The notes under the pieces were generated by a model, which made no database searches, was not told the origin of the DNA, and saw only the letters and a list, made by a program, of their open reading frames with translations. A program made the position numbers and the translations under genes. A stretch of 64,000 nucleotides of DNA from Bolinopsis microptera (Eukaryota > Ctenophora > Tentaculata > Lobata > Bolinopsidae). Location: contig NC_087080.1 of the NCBI RefSeq assembly GCF_026151205.1, forward strand, positions 6,799,096 to 6,863,095, written 5' to 3'. This document shows, piece by piece, positions 23,101-32,245 of this stretch (position 1 is its first letter; every line of letters starts with the position of its first letter).

Positions 23101-25650
23101 AGGAAGCAAACACTTGAAAGTCAGGGCTTTGCTATGAGAAAAGTTGTAGAAGAGGAATACATACAATTAATATCACTCACAAAAACAAAATATAAAAAGT
23201 CATATAATTTGTTGTCGGTCTGATCGAATAATAGCCAGTATTATAAAAGCCAGTATTATATCAGCCAGTGTTATAACAGCCAGTGTTATAACAGCCAGTA
23301 TTATAACAGCCAGTATTATAACAGCCGGTATCAGCCAGTAATCTAGGTCTACCCACAGTGTATTTTAGTGGATTTTCATTCTCTCAGCTCCATGTGCAGG
23401 CAGAGTCAGAGCATTAGGTCCGTGGAAATATTGTTGGAGTCTGACGAACAGATAGGATCTTCTTTGGGTTGTAGATGTTTCGAAGAAGTTTGGCAGGGGC
23501 ATGGTGTAATCATCTGGCTCGGTTAACCTGTTAAATAATAGTTTACCTTTACAGAGAGACTAGAAACATATTAATTTGCACTAAGTTTGTGTCTCTAATC
23601 TATGTATATTATACAGATTGGGAAGTAGTGAGCTGTTCCAGCTTACCTCCATATGACCACAGCCAAAACACATATGACAATAGCAAGAATTAAGGAATGG
23701 GCTGCATTCCTTACTGCCATGTTATTTGCTTTGATAATTATCGGCTTCACGTAGTGTCTATAAGAATATTGCATCCGGAAGTTCATCATCTCGTGACTCA
23801 TGGTGTATGAGTCATCATGATTCAGTACTTCGTATTTTTCTGACATCTCTCCTGAAAGGTTGTATACTCCTAGTCTTATTTTAGCCTTAAGACGATTTAA
23901 CTGGGCAAACGTATAATATCATAAATAAACAAAAAATTCACAATTTTACGTTTTATTTCCAATAGTGCCAGAGATATGATAGTTTAATCAAAAACTTACT
24001 GTCCCATTTGGCGAAAGCATCATATAGTTCAACAGTCAATCCCTCGTCTCTGTGTTTGATAAATAATTCTAGCAAACATGTATGTCTCTTCATGTTACTG
24101 CGATCGTTTATCCTACACGCTTTCTTTATAAGCTCATTAAACTCTTCGTATGGCATCTTCTCTAATTCTGAAGCATCAATTGATTTTCAGTCAAATGAGT
24201 ATATTTTAAAGTGTGTAATAAATGTCAGAATTTATATATCTGCTTTTCAGTAAAACGATATAATCTTATATTTTATAATGCATGTAAGCATAAACATAAA
24301 GTAAAATGTTGTGATATGTTGAAGTAAGCTTTAACCTTGATGTTCAGATAATTGGATGATGCCAAGTTTGCTGAGAGTAACAAGTGTTGTTGCAAAAAAA
24401 CACCATATTACTGCAAATGTCGTTATTTTCATGGTTTTTCAAATTTAAATTTGTCAAAAAGTGAAAAGTAAAGGTACGATTAAGCAACGAAAGAGAATGA
24501 AGAATTTTTAAAATTTATAAAAACTGCAGCTGGCTACTTGACGATTTCTGCTTGCTCCTTCCTAAATTTGTTTGCTAATTCGAGAGTTTCATCGTTTATC
24601 ACCGGACGCCTCTTCAATCTCAACTGGCAATAATGGCATCCTAGCTTGACCGATCCCACGTCATCTTATATATGAGTATTGCTGAAAGCACAGTGTAAGG
24701 CCTACACGGACCGCCTCTAACTAGCCAATCCCTGTTATAACTTATATGGTGTGAATTGCGCACTGATCTTGACCGCGGAGATTATCAGGCAACCTTACTT
24801 GCCTGACGGCTATTCTTGAATTTTCTCTGCCATCCAGTTGCTTTCCTCTTCATCGTGGCACCAGAATTTGTTTCGTTCTTGCTTTGCTTGGGACCTGATC
24901 CCTGTCTTTAAAGCGCCACAATACTAGCGAACATCGTCTATTTTATCTTAAACATCGCGCTTTGGAGGCAATTTATATACGCGCATTGCTGAGCGCGCAC
25001 GCATTTTGCAGCATCATTATTAATGTCGTGGCAAATTTGAGTGATAGGGGCGGTGCACTGTGCAAAGACAGAGTAAATTCTTTGAATACCAATTGCTCTC
25101 ACTAATAATGTAATAACTACCCTGATTCATGGAATACACCCCTGTAACGTGGATTACCTTACATATCACCAGCCACGTTGCTTAACCTACTTAAGCCATG
25201 CTGCGATTAAGATTGAAGCCCCTGCTGACTAGTGACTGCTCCTGGGTCCAAAAGCGGTAGATTCGGATGCAAGACACTTCCTATATTCGGGGATGGGAAT
25301 TGAGTTTCTCCTGCCATGGCAGTTAATGAAAATTGAAATTTTATATAACTTTGACGGCTTTTTAATTTCATTTCAGACAACCATTTCTATATTATATTCG
25401 ATGAAACTGGCAAATTATAATAATGTGCCAAACACTGATTCCACAAGTCAAAACGTTTCATAATTCTTGCAATTTTAATATTAATTTACTTTCAGTTTTG
25501 GATAACAAAGCCAACAATCTGTCGATGATGTCCCGGCAGTACAAGAAAGAATCACACCAACTGAACATAAATGCCCAACAATGGAAATACATCGCAGCAG
25601 GAGTGGGGCTTGTCTTACTGTTCCTCTTCCTTAGATACTGGGTTTTTTAA
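20186..25650 (+). CDS. SEC22B: SEC22B vesicle-trafficking R-SNARE (5 exons)
   Basis: Coding exons: 20186-20260, 22078-22204, 22379-22522, 22838-22984, 25496-25650. They join in phase to 648 nt (215 aa, the length of human SEC22B). Exon 1 starts [17 protein letters not shown], the longin N-terminus. Exons 2-3 complete the longin domain ([39 protein letters not shown]). Exon 4 begins the SNARE coil, with the zero-layer Arg in VIQRGENLS. Exon 5 completes it and adds a C-terminal anchor ([18 protein letters not shown]). Known role of the family: ER-Golgi vesicle fusion as the R-SNARE. Intron 1 holds two MITEs; intron 4 holds an antisense gene and an alternative terminal exon. The start is the only ATG giving the conserved MVL N-terminus. 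Confidence 0.93.
20311..20587. mobile_element. mariner-type MITE in SEC22B intron 1
   Basis: 277 bp with ~27-bp terminal inverted repeats, CAGCAGGGTGTCATAATTAT on the left and a near-identical inverted copy on the right. It is flanked by TA on both sides. A TA target and CAGGGTGTC-like termini fit a non-autonomous Tc1/mariner element. No ORF. Confidence 0.8.
20611..21453. mobile_element. TTAA-flanked MITE with poly-C end, copy 1
   Basis: Begins TTAAGGCCACAGGGGG and ends with the inverted CCTGTGGCCTTAA; subterminal TCCGAGGTC / GACCTCGGA also pair. TTAA at both ends suggests piggyBac-like insertion. The interior has repeated GGTTAAC/GTTAACC-type motifs flanked by TGA or TCA (for example near 20738, 20760, 20889, 21076, 21113). 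A ~30-base C run ends the element. Its right half resembles the inverted left half of the element at 39647-41159. It lies in SEC22B intron 1. Confidence 0.8.
23086..23117 (+). other. possible alternative 3'-terminal exon of SEC22B
   Basis: A TTTTGTTTTCAG acceptor lies 101 bases after exon 4 and is in the right phase. Reading on gives [10 protein letters not shown] and a stop. If used, the product would lack the second half of the SNARE coil and the membrane anchor. The site could equally be a decoy; no transcript evidence is available here. Confidence 0.35.
23233..23345. repeat. 15-bp minisatellite AGCCAGTATTATAAC
   Basis: About eight tandem units of AGCCAGTRTTATAAC, with slight variants. 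It lies in SEC22B intron 4, just downstream of the stop of the antisense nested gene. Confidence 0.8.
23365..24432 (-). CDS. nested single-pass membrane protein, family unknown (4 exons)
   Basis: Minus-strand exons 24336-24432, 24000-24167, 23647-23851 and 23365-23527 join with matching phases to 633 nt, 210 aa. Residues 1-20 are a signal peptide ([20 protein letters not shown]). Residues ~33-125 form a charged, probably helical extracellular region with two Cys ([18 protein letters not shown]). Residues ~128-146 are a membrane span ([16 protein letters not shown]). A ~55-residue tail with a Pro/Asp-rich start ([17 protein letters not shown]) follows. I do not recognise the family. The third exon has a stop (TGG AGG TAA) overlapping a strong GAG|GTAAGC donor, so an unspliced form would end right after the membrane span. 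The gene lies entirely within SEC22B intron 4, on the other strand. Confidence 0.7.
24538..24672 (-). CDS. possible terminal exon with C-x2-C motif, unassigned
   Basis: Minus strand: an open stretch of ~44 codons reads [20 protein letters not shown] and then a well-mixed segment ([18 protein letters not shown]) before a stop. The composition looks like protein and not chance, but a stop lies immediately upstream and no strong acceptor was found. It could be the last exon of a further nested gene or a gene fragment. Upstream sequence to 25100 was read without finding a partner exon. Confidence 0.3.
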
Positions 25651-26604
25651 GGGAACGATCTTTAGCTTTAGAAGCATAGTTGGTAAATTTTTCATGGGTC
25701 CACAACTTTTAATTCTAGAAAGTAAGTTGAATAGAAAAAAAGAGTTTTTAATGAGGCGAATTAAAGTCAAACTGTTAACTTATCTTTCTCTCGCGAACAA
25801 GACTGTTGTTAGTTTATTGAATTTCCGAATTTATAGGCCCTTTTTAATCAGAAATTTCTCACACAATGATCAACCAAAATAATTAACGTTTAACATATCT
25901 AATGCATTTTGGGTATTAATAATTTGAAATATCTTCTGGCCTCTAATTATCAACTTAATCAGGCCAGAAAATGAGAAAATGATCGGTCAAAGTTTTACTA
26001 GTACTGCACATAATTGTCAGTCTGTTTTCACGAGTCACAACATCTCCAAGCGGAGAGTTATGTTTCGTTTTTTATTATATTGGATATCAAGCTGAGCCAG
26101 AGCCCCTTAAAGAGTATGAAGTATCAGCCCTGAAATTCGTTATTAAGAGGAATAATCTATTCAGTTTTGTATAACTATATCTTACAAAACAACAAGAGAT
26201 TGTTTAAGATATAAAAGTTGATTTTGTCAGAGATTCGTGATAATATAAAATAACCTTTTGATATTGAATGAGAATGTTTGTTTGACAATATATGATACAT
26301 TGTTCGATGTTTAAAGTTGATAATGTATAATGAATAATCTTTAACACTGCAACATTTCATACAATTTTGTTACATATTAATTTCTAAGCATCAAATTCGT
26401 AAATTTCGATGGAAACAAAAAAAATAATTAAAAAGGTGAAAAATATTATTGTTAATTAATTATGAATTATCACAGATAATTCGATTAAAAGACATATTGA
26501 AATCCCGCAGTATGACTGTTATATATCATATAAATATGTTATATATCATATAAATGCTTTATACTATTTTCGCTTAGATACTACTTTCGCGTCATTCAAT
26601 ATCT
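25651..26604. other. SEC22B 3' flank and start of duplicated block
   Basis: The 3' UTR of SEC22B probably occupies the first part. From 26262 onward the sequence (ATATTGAATGAGAATGTTTG) recurs at 34128, marking the left edge of segmental duplication unit 1. No gene is seen before 26605. Confidence 0.5.
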
Positions 26605-29211
26605 TTATAGATCATCTGATCCGAGTCCTTCGTTCCAATCTGCCGGATTTTTCTCTGAATCATCATTTTCTTGTTCTTGCGATTGATCATTTCCTTCTCC
26701 GTTCCACTCATCTGAACTTCCCTCGGATTCATCATTTTCTTGTCTATTTGACTCCCACAAATGATCATGTGATTCATCAGCTCCGTGTTCATTCGACTCT
26801 TGGTGGTCTTCTGATTCATCAGCTCCGTGTTCATTCGACTCTTGGTAGTCCTCTGATTCACCAATTGACTCCTGTTGGTCCTCTGATTCATCAGCTCCGT
26901 GTTCATTTGACTCCTGTTGGTCCTCTGATTCATCAGCTCCGTAATCATTTAACTTATGGTGGTCTTCTGATTCATCAGCTCCGTGTTCATTCGACTCTTG
27001 GTAGTCCTCTGATTCATCAGCTCCGTGTTCATTCGACTCTTGGTGGTCCTCTGATTCATCAGCTCCGTGTTTATTCGAGTCTTGGTGGTCCTCTGATTCA
27101 TCAGCTCCGAGAATATTTGACTCTCCACTATGTTCTTGTTCCTCTGATTGCTCTATTTCAGTGGAAGATGGTGAACTCGTAATGGGAGATGAGCTAGAGT
27201 TGCCACTAGTATGGTTGAAATCTTGGTGGTCCTCTGATTCATCATTTCCGTAATCATTTGACTCCTGGTGGTCCTCTGATTCATCAGCTCCGTAATCATT
27301 TGACTCCTGGTGGTCCTCTGATTCGTCAGCTCCGTAATCATTTGACTTCTGGTGGTCCTCTGATTCATCAGCTTCGAGAATGTTTGACTCTCCACTATGA
27401 TCTTGTTCCTCTGATTGCTCTATTTCAGTGGAAGATGGTGAACTCGTAATGGGAGATGAGCTAGAGTTGCCACTAGTATGGTTGAAATCTTGGTGGTCCT
27501 CTGATTCATCAGCTCCGTGTTCATTCGAGTCTTGGTGGTCCTCTGATTCATCAGCTCCGAGAATGTTCGACTCTCCACTATGTTCTTGTTCCTCTGATTG
27601 CTCTATTTCAGTGGAAGATGGTGAACTCGTAATGGGAGATGAGCTAGAGTTGCCACTAGTATGGTTGAAATCTTGGTGGTCCTCTGATTTATCATTTCCG
27701 TAATCATTCGACTCCTGGTGGTCCTCTGATTCATCAGCTCCGTGTTCATTTGACTCCTGGTGGTCCTCTGATTCATCAGCTCCGTGTTCATTCGACTCTT
27801 GGTGGTCCTCTGATTCATCAGCTCCGAGAATGTTTGAATCTCCACTATGTTCTTGTTCCTCTGATTGCTCTATTTCAGTGGAAGATGGTGAACTCGTAAT
27901 GGGGGATGAGCTAGAGTTGCCACTAGTATGGTTGACATTTTGTACAGATTTTGAAAAGTCAGAACTCGATCGCTCAACGCTAGGAGATGTTGGAAATTCA
28001 GAGCTTGATAGCGAGTCTGCGGTCACAGAAGACGAAGAGGAACTTGAACTGGAAGATGAGCTAGAGTGGTCGACAGTTTGGGGCTCTCTGTTTGCTGTTT
28101 TTGAGTAGTCAGAACTTGATTGCTCAGTGTTCGCAGATTTAGAAAAGTTAGAACTTGATCGTTCATTTTCTGAAGTCGATGAGGAACTTGAACTGGAAGA
28201 TGAGCTAGAGTGGTCGACAGTTTGGGGCTCTCTGATTTCAGATTTTGAGTAGTCAGAAGTTGATTGCTCAGTGTTCGCAGATTTAGAAAAGTTAGAACTT
28301 GATCGTTCATTTTCCGAAGTCGATGAGGAACTTGAACTGGAAGATGAGCTAGAGTGGTCGACAGTTTGGGGCTCTCTGTTTGCAGATTTTGAGTAGTCAG
28401 AAGTTGATTGCTCAGTGTTCGCAGATTTAGAAAAGTTAGAACTTGATCGTTCATTTTCCGAAGTCGATGAGGAACTTGGACTGGAAGATGAGCTAGAGTG
28501 GTCGACAGTTTGGGGCTCTCTGTTTTCAGATTTTGAGTATTCAGAAGTTGATTGCTCAGTGTTCGCAGATTTAGAAAAGTTAGAACTTGATCGTTCATTT
28601 TCTGAGGTCGATGAGGAACTTGATGATGAGCTTGAGGAGGTGGCGGTTTGTTCCTCATCGCGTTCAGATTTTGAAAAATTTAAAGTTGATTGCTCACTAG
28701 TCACAGGCTTAGAAACATCGGAACTTGATCGTTCATTTTCTGAGGTCGATGAGGAACTTGAATTTGATGATGAGCTTAAGGGGGTTACAGTTTGTTCCTC
28801 ATCGTGTTCAGATTTCGAGAAGTCAGAACTTGTCTGCGAACTTCTATTTTGTCCGTTTCTTGAAAACGATGGAGAACTTTTAGTGGAAGATGAGCTAGAA
28901 CTTGAGCTAGAACTCGAATGCTCGCTATTCTGAGGTTCCGAATAATCAGAACTTGATTGTGAATAGTTTCCTGAGACTGACGGAGGACTAGCGGAGGAAG
29001 AAGAGCTATGATGTTCGCTGTGTGAGTGGTGCTCACTCTCCCTATGTTGTTCTGTAACAAACTCTTCTCCCTCTTTTTGCTGTACAGGTTCAATACTTCG
29101 TGAAGACTCATTCTTATCGAATTCAGAATCGTCCATGTCAGCTCTCGGTTCCGTCGGCCTGGCATGTAAAGTCGACACAATCACCAGCAATATAAATAAT
29201 CCGTTCTTCAT
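26605..29211 (-). CDS. secreted Ser/Asp/Glu-rich repeat protein A
   Basis: 868 aa. A signal peptide (MKNGLFILLVIVSTLHA) is followed by a charged His/Glu/Ser segment. A Ser-rich region (~60-420) is built of ~46-residue repeats: a run of ~12 Ser, then TSENERSSSNFSKSANTEQS, SDYSKSANREPQTVDH. The C-terminal half is acidic, with many 14-residue units GADESEDHQESNEH interrupted by HTSGNSSSSPITSSPSST blocks. No Cys-rich or catalytic domain is present. Dense S-x-E and D-E-S-E sites suggest a heavily phosphorylated, Ca-binding secreted protein (mineral, mucus or adhesive matrix); this is inference. An acceptor (GTTTCCAG) 3 bases before the ATG implies a 5' UTR intron. Paralogue at 34533-37031. Confidence 0.85.
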   Translation of the reverse strand: MKNGLFILLVIVSTLHARPTEPRADMDDSEFDKNESSRSIEPVQQKEGEEFVTEQHRESEHHSHSEHHSSSSSASPPSVSGNYSQSSSDYSEPQNSEHSSSSSSSSSSSTKSSPSFSRNGQNRSSQTSSDFSKSEHDEEQTVTPLSSSSNSSSSSTSENERSSSDVSKPVTSEQSTLNFSKSERDEEQTATSSSSSSSSSSTSENERSSSNFSKSANTEQSTSEYSKSENREPQTVDHSSSSSSPSSSSTSENERSSSNFSKSANTEQSTSDYSKSANREPQTVDHSSSSSSSSSSSTSENERSSSNFSKSANTEQSTSDYSKSEIREPQTVDHSSSSSSSSSSSTSENERSSSNFSKSANTEQSSSDYSKTANREPQTVDHSSSSSSSSSSSSSVTADSLSSSEFPTSPSVERSSSDFSKSVQNVNHTSGNSSSSPITSSPSSTEIEQSEEQEHSGDSNILGADESEDHQESNEHGADESEDHQESNEHGADESEDHQESNDYGNDKSEDHQDFNHTSGNSSSSPITSSPSSTEIEQSEEQEHSGESNILGADESEDHQDSNEHGADESEDHQDFNHTSGNSSSSPITSSPSSTEIEQSEEQDHSGESNILEADESEDHQKSNDYGADESEDHQESNDYGADESEDHQESNDYGNDESEDHQDFNHTSGNSSSSPITSSPSSTEIEQSEEQEHSGESNILGADESEDHQDSNKHGADESEDHQESNEHGADESEDYQESNEHGADESEDHHKLNDYGADESEDQQESNEHGADESEDQQESIGESEDYQESNEHGADESEDHQESNEHGADESHDHLWESNRQENDESEGSSDEWNGEGNDQSQEQENDDSEKNPADWNEGLGSDDL

Positions 29212-30680
29212 ATCCTGGAAACAAGGTTATTTCATTAAGACGATGGAAAGTAGACTATGATGTTATTATATTCAATTATATATACTAAACTTCTAAATAA
29301 CAGATAGTGTAAACACAACGCTGCTATCTAATCTTTCTCTAAAGAAACAGAATTATTAAACTTGCATTCTGCGCTAATTTGCTTTGTCAAAAGAAATATT
29401 ATAATTTAAATTATATCTACCTTAGTTCCCAAAAATTTGTGTGCTAAAATTTTGGGCTCGATAAATTTGAGTACAAAAATTTGGGCAAAAAAATTGAACC
29501 TATTTGGGCAACCAAAAATTTGGTTAACGAAAAATTTGGGCGTGTCTTTCGAGCACAAAATAAAAGGATGACACATTTTTTCTGTAAGCTTGTCTGTCAC
29601 CAAGATGCAGTTAGGCCTAACCAGTTAGGCCTAACGCAGAGTTAGGCCTAAATTAGGCGTTAGGCCTAACTGCATCTTGATGGCAGGTACTGTAAAAATA
29701 TACTAGCTTGTTGAGGATTACATGCGATGAGCTATTTTTTAACTATATATCACAAGATCCATTCATGTCCTAACATTCCCTACTCAAAGTCAATATCCCA
29801 TTCATTGTAACTCTGTAATTGATAAGCTAACAAGGAACGCGAAACGTTGTGAACAATGTTGCGTTATCCAGCTATTGTCGTGCGAAGTACCTACTGCTTC
29901 ACACGTCACGAGGCAGCAGTGGTTCACTGTTGCAGCATTTATACAGATTGGCGTTAGAAATTACCCCCGGGTATTTATAATTCAAAATCGTTCTTAACAT
30001 TAAATGACGCCTGTGTACAACATACAACTTCTCTTATAATCAATTAATGGTGTTAATCATAACAATGTACGGTGTTGTGTAAAAAGTCCGTATCGAGGCA
30101 TTATTTTAAAGATCATTCATTACACAATGCAACGGTCGTACTGCATTTGTCATGTTGTTTGCTCATCGAATTACCATCCATTAAAATTCTAAGCTCTGGA
30201 ACTTGAGAGATGTGCAATATCAAACTGTGTTAAACAATGATTCTTGCTAAGTATGCAGCACGCAACAAGTAATTAAAGTGTGTCAAATGGTCAAACTCCG
30301 ATATTATCAGCACATGTCATGTGTTGCCAAGATTTGCTGGAATCTCTAAGCGTAAGTTATGCGGAGTGATTCCTTCGCAAAGTTATTTCGCAATCTCGTC
30401 AAAAGATGTAGTTTAGGTTATAGCGGGCTGACCGCGCGTCGCGTAACTTAGCTCTGCGCGCAGGTCAAACAGCTAAGCTAAAAGGGTTGCATACTTAATT
30501 GATCTGTTTTCAGTTACATTTTTAATTGCAAACGAACCATTTCTGTATCAAATTAAGGCTCACGACAACCGTTCAGCTTGTCTGTTGTCATTCACATCAA
30601 TTTGGGCAAGTTAATGAGTAAAGGCGGGCTTTATTAAGCCTCTTTATTGCCATAGCAACCAAACGGAAATTCAAAGTTTA
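29212..30680. other. upstream region of protein A gene with unit-1 insertion
   Basis: Non-coding. 29212-29400 and 29930-30680 match unit 2. About 29400-29930 is private to unit 1 and carries AAAATTTGGG-type repeats and the GTTAGGCCTAAC hairpin. No gene is seen. Confidence 0.5.
29601..29679. repeat. 21-bp inverted repeat built on GTTAGGCCTAAC
   Basis: The left arm CAAGATGCAGTTAGGCCTAA(C), 29601-29621, pairs perfectly with 29659-29679. The 37-bp spacer contains two more AGTTAGGCCTAA motifs. The 12-mer GTTAGGCCTAAC is itself a palindrome, so several alternative hairpins are possible. It is present only in unit 1. Confidence 0.75.
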
Positions 30681-30815
30681 TTACAATATTGTTTTCGCGC
30701 CGTACAGATAGTATGTTGTACACTGTGACCGATCCATTAGATTTCTAAAACAGTTTTTTAAAATCTCTGTGAGAGTACCCAATTTCGCAATGTCGGTTAA
30801 TCCGAACATCATTTG
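30681..30815 (-). pseudogene. pentraxin exon remnant (unit 1)
   Basis: Minus strand: GLTDIAKLGTL, at about 30774-30805, matches the end of the pentraxin coding segment in unit 2 (GLTDMDIAKLGTL). Everything upstream of GLTD, including the signal peptide, is missing. The break falls in TTAATCCG, a short sequence found at both ends of the segment that unit 2 still has. The frame continues to a stop at 30681 without further pentraxin similarity. Confidence 0.5.
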
Positions 30816-31162
30816 ATCAATTCTACCAAAGGAATTTGTACCAACAACAAAGATACTATATAACCGTTCTAAATCCATCCAAATTATCATTGATTGCATT
30901 ACCGGTTCGAGGAAGAAAAAAATGTAATTACCTATAATTGAATTTTCGTCTTCTCACTTTAATAATATTGTGTACTCATGAACCCAACAGCTGTTGTTAT
31001 TGATTCCCACCTGTAATCACATGGCTTGTCAACTGATACCATAATCTAGGAGACTAAGCTTAGAAATACACCTAAATTGTTAAATTGTTTGAAAAGCAAG
31101 AAATGACATTCAAGAAATATGTCCAGCATATTTTATTGATTTGATTTGATTTAATCGTTCGA

Positions 31163-31456
31163 AACACAAAGTTAATGATTTTGCTAAAAGTAAAACAAAA
31201 TTTGACAATGTGCATTCTACACAAATATCTTCTGTTGTCCAAAAATGTCATATCAAATTTAATATTTCGACTGCGTCAGAAAGATGTGCAACATCAAAAT
31301 TCAGATGTTCTAACTTCTATCAAAGATTTCATCTTGCGGTACTCTCAACGGGCATTTGTAAAAATGTATCAGCTTTTCTACAATAAACACGTGTATACCA
31401 ATACATTGTACACAATAATGGTGGCAGTTATGTTGTACATAATATGCACTAAACTA
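31163..31456. other. strongly conserved block between duplication units (copy 1)
   Basis: Only two substitutions in ~290 bp separate this from 42211-42505, while neighbouring sequence carries many substitutions and indels. A plus-strand frame (from 31175) reads SIKDFILRYSQRAFVKM and a hydrophobic YTIMVAVMLYIIC, but both substitutions change its residues, which argues against coding constraint on that frame. On the minus strand the block lies 230-520 bases beyond the ENKD1-type stop, so it may be 3' UTR. Confidence 0.5.
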
Positions 31457-31688
31457 TTCAAACTTCACAGAAACCAACAAACACACCATTAAGGTTCAGC
31501 GAATGACTTTTCGCTCATCGCAAAGTTAAAAAAAGGAATGATCCCGATAGAAAGTGTCTCATGATCCTGAACTTCCGGAATAACCAACATGTCATAATAA
31601 ATTCAGATGAGATTAACGACTTCAGTAATAATTTAATATTTTCAATTCTTTCTGAAAAACTGGAACTGTTCCAAACAACAAAAATCGT

Positions 31689-32245
31689 TCATTCTTGTTT
31701 AATGAAGACTCTGGGTCGGGAAAATATCTTGATAGCATCGTCAATTTCGCCGATTTTAGATTCCAGTTGGTTGCGCGTGTTGTGACGGCGGAGTGTGTCG
31801 TTCCTCAGGGGCATGTTCTGTAATTGTAGCAACAGCTTCTCTCGACCTAAACAAGAGGACAGATTAGAGTTATTAGAGGGACCTTCATAGGGCACATCCT
31901 TCAAAATAATTAAGTTTGCATTGACTCGGCTACAAGATAGACTCGGCTGAGATGTAAAAGACTCAAACTCTAGATTCAGGAAATGAGATAACAAGGATAC
32001 CTTACAAACACAGGTATAATGAGGAAGGAGTAATCATCCGCCAATTATCAAATTACGATCGTAATCTTGTGGGTACTGTATAATCACATTACATTTCAGC
32101 AATCTTACTTTTAGTGAGAACAGCGAGAGTTTCGTCCTTCTCCTTGGGATCCATAACCACATGACCATCAGGCACAGTGGGGTCAGGGAGATTAGCTATT
32201 CTTTCTATTTCTTCTTCCTTCCACTGCGATACTCGCTCCTTTAAA
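31689..32245 (-). CDS. duplicated last two exons of the ENKD1-like gene (enkurin domain)
   Basis: Minus strand, exons 32109-32245 and 31689-31846. Splice sites and phases are intact. They encode the enkurin domain: RVSQWKEEEIERIANLPDP, PDGHVVMDPKEKDETLAVL, then REKLLLQLQNMPLRNDTLRR and AIKIFSRPRVFIKQE. Compared with 43183-43319 and 42740-42897 there is one synonymous change in 295 nt. No upstream ENKD1 exons exist in unit 1. The pair lies downstream, on the same strand, of the full gene, so it could serve as alternative terminal exons or be a very recent or gene-converted relic. Confidence 0.7.

Noticed and set aside
23233-23345. A CRISPR array
   Set aside because: The tandem units are contiguous 15-mers without spacers, in an animal intron.
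24771-24830. A small structured RNA on either strand (CAGGCAA...TTGCCTG stem)
   Set aside because: One 7-bp stem alone; no match to U1, U2, U4, U5 or other known RNAs as I know them.
26748-28933. Long plus-strand and shifted minus-strand open frames across the Ser/acidic repeat genes
   Set aside because: They arise because repeats with lengths divisible by three stay open in other frames. Their translations are monotonous and lack a signal peptide, while the annotated frame has one.
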